Shown: in pieces, positions 4,940 through 5,141 of the stretch | How positions within the stretch are numbered: the stretch's first letter is position 1 | Layout of the letters: every line of letters starts with the position of its first letter | Source: Acidobacteriota bacterium | GTDB lineage: Bacteria; Acidobacteriota; Vicinamibacteria; Vicinamibacterales; Fen-181 | Assembly (NCBI GenBank): GCA_003157675.1 | Contig: PMKG01000425.1 | Location: 1 to 5,141, forward strand | Direction of reading: 5' to 3' | Length of the DNA stretch: 5,141 bases | The notes under the pieces: generated by a model | The model's database searches: none | Seen by the model: only the letters and a program-made list of their open reading frames with translations | What the model was told of the DNA's origin: nothing | Made by a program: the position numbers and the translations under genes

Positions 4940-5141
4940 TTATGCGGCGTGGGCCGCGATCGCGTCCTTCGCCTGGCCGGCGATCTTGGCGAATGCCGCG
5001 GGTTCCCGGACGGCGAGGTCGGCGAGGGTCTTTCTGTCGAGGCCGATGCCGGCCGCCTTCAGCCCCCTGATCAACTGGCCGTAGCTGAGGCCCTGCTGGC
5101 GGGCGGCGGCGTTGATCCGGATGATCCACAGGCGGCGGAAC
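4940..5141 (-). CDS. rplT: 50S ribosomal protein L20, C-terminal part, cut by window edge
   Basis: L20 binds 23S rRNA early in large-subunit assembly. The window shows its last 66 residues: FRRLWIIRINAAARQQGLSY, then GQLIRGLKAAGIGLDRKTLADLAVREPAAF and an Ala-rich tail ending IAAHAA. The RRLWIxRINAAxR run and the GLDRKxLADLA run are signatures of L20. The N-terminal, RNA-binding basic extension (about the first 50 residues) lies beyond base 5141. The stop TAA is at 4940-4942, 13 bases before pheS. In many bacteria infC-rpmI-rplT precede pheST in one operon, so the promoter and any control by IF3/L20 are expected to the right of this window. Nothing unusual is seen in the visible part. Confidence 0.97.
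   Translation of the reverse strand, partial: FRRLWIIRINAAARQQGLSYGQLIRGLKAAGIGLDRKTLADLAVREPAAFAKIAGQAKDAIAAHAA

Noticed and set aside
3763..5070. Plus-strand open frame of 435 codons opposite pheS and rplT
   Set aside because: Same reason: it lies antisense to unambiguous PheS and L20 and has low-complexity composition.

Overview
This is a compact, high-G+C bacterial chromosome segment (about two thirds G+C by eye) with every recognisable gene on the minus strand. Read in the direction of transcription, from the right edge to the left, the order is: rplT (ribosomal protein L20, 3' part only), pheS and pheT (the two subunits of phenylalanyl-tRNA synthetase), a small coiled-coil gene next to zapA, zapA (FtsZ-ring regulator), a structured non-coding RNA identified here as 6S RNA (ssrS), and rny (RNase Y, 5' part only). 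I saw no mobile element, CRISPR array, tRNA or rRNA.

Region by region: 4940-5141 holds the L20 C-terminus. 3832-4926 (pheS) and 1772-3835 (pheT) overlap by 4 bases through a TTGA junction. 1726-1771 is a short spacer with a degenerate heptamer array between two copies of a 9-bp direct repeat. 1450-1725 and 1122-1436 are the coiled-coil gene and zapA, 13 bases apart. The 423-base gap 699-1121 has no gene but is not empty: it holds a likely terminator after zapA, a good sigma-70-type promoter with 17-bp spacing, and an RNA of about 190 nt that folds into one long rod with its apex in the middle. 1-698 is the RNase Y N-terminus, cut in the KH domain.

The genes are housekeeping: ribosome assembly, tRNA-Phe charging, cell division, global control of RNA polymerase by 6S RNA, and mRNA decay. 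The order rplT-pheST-zapA-ssrS-rny recalls deltaproteobacterial and acidobacterial genomes. With the high G+C and the heptamer spacer repeats, an Acidobacteriota-like organism is my best guess. That is inference, not proof.

The points most worth a second look are: (1) PheT is 687 residues and cleanly lacks the N-terminal OB-fold tRNA-binding domain (B2); (2) the 6S RNA has a promoter, a 15-bp closing stem and a competing hairpin in its 5' arm; (3) the pheT-downstream spacer looks like a duplication that copied a ribosome binding site. I did not find an exotic new system in this window.
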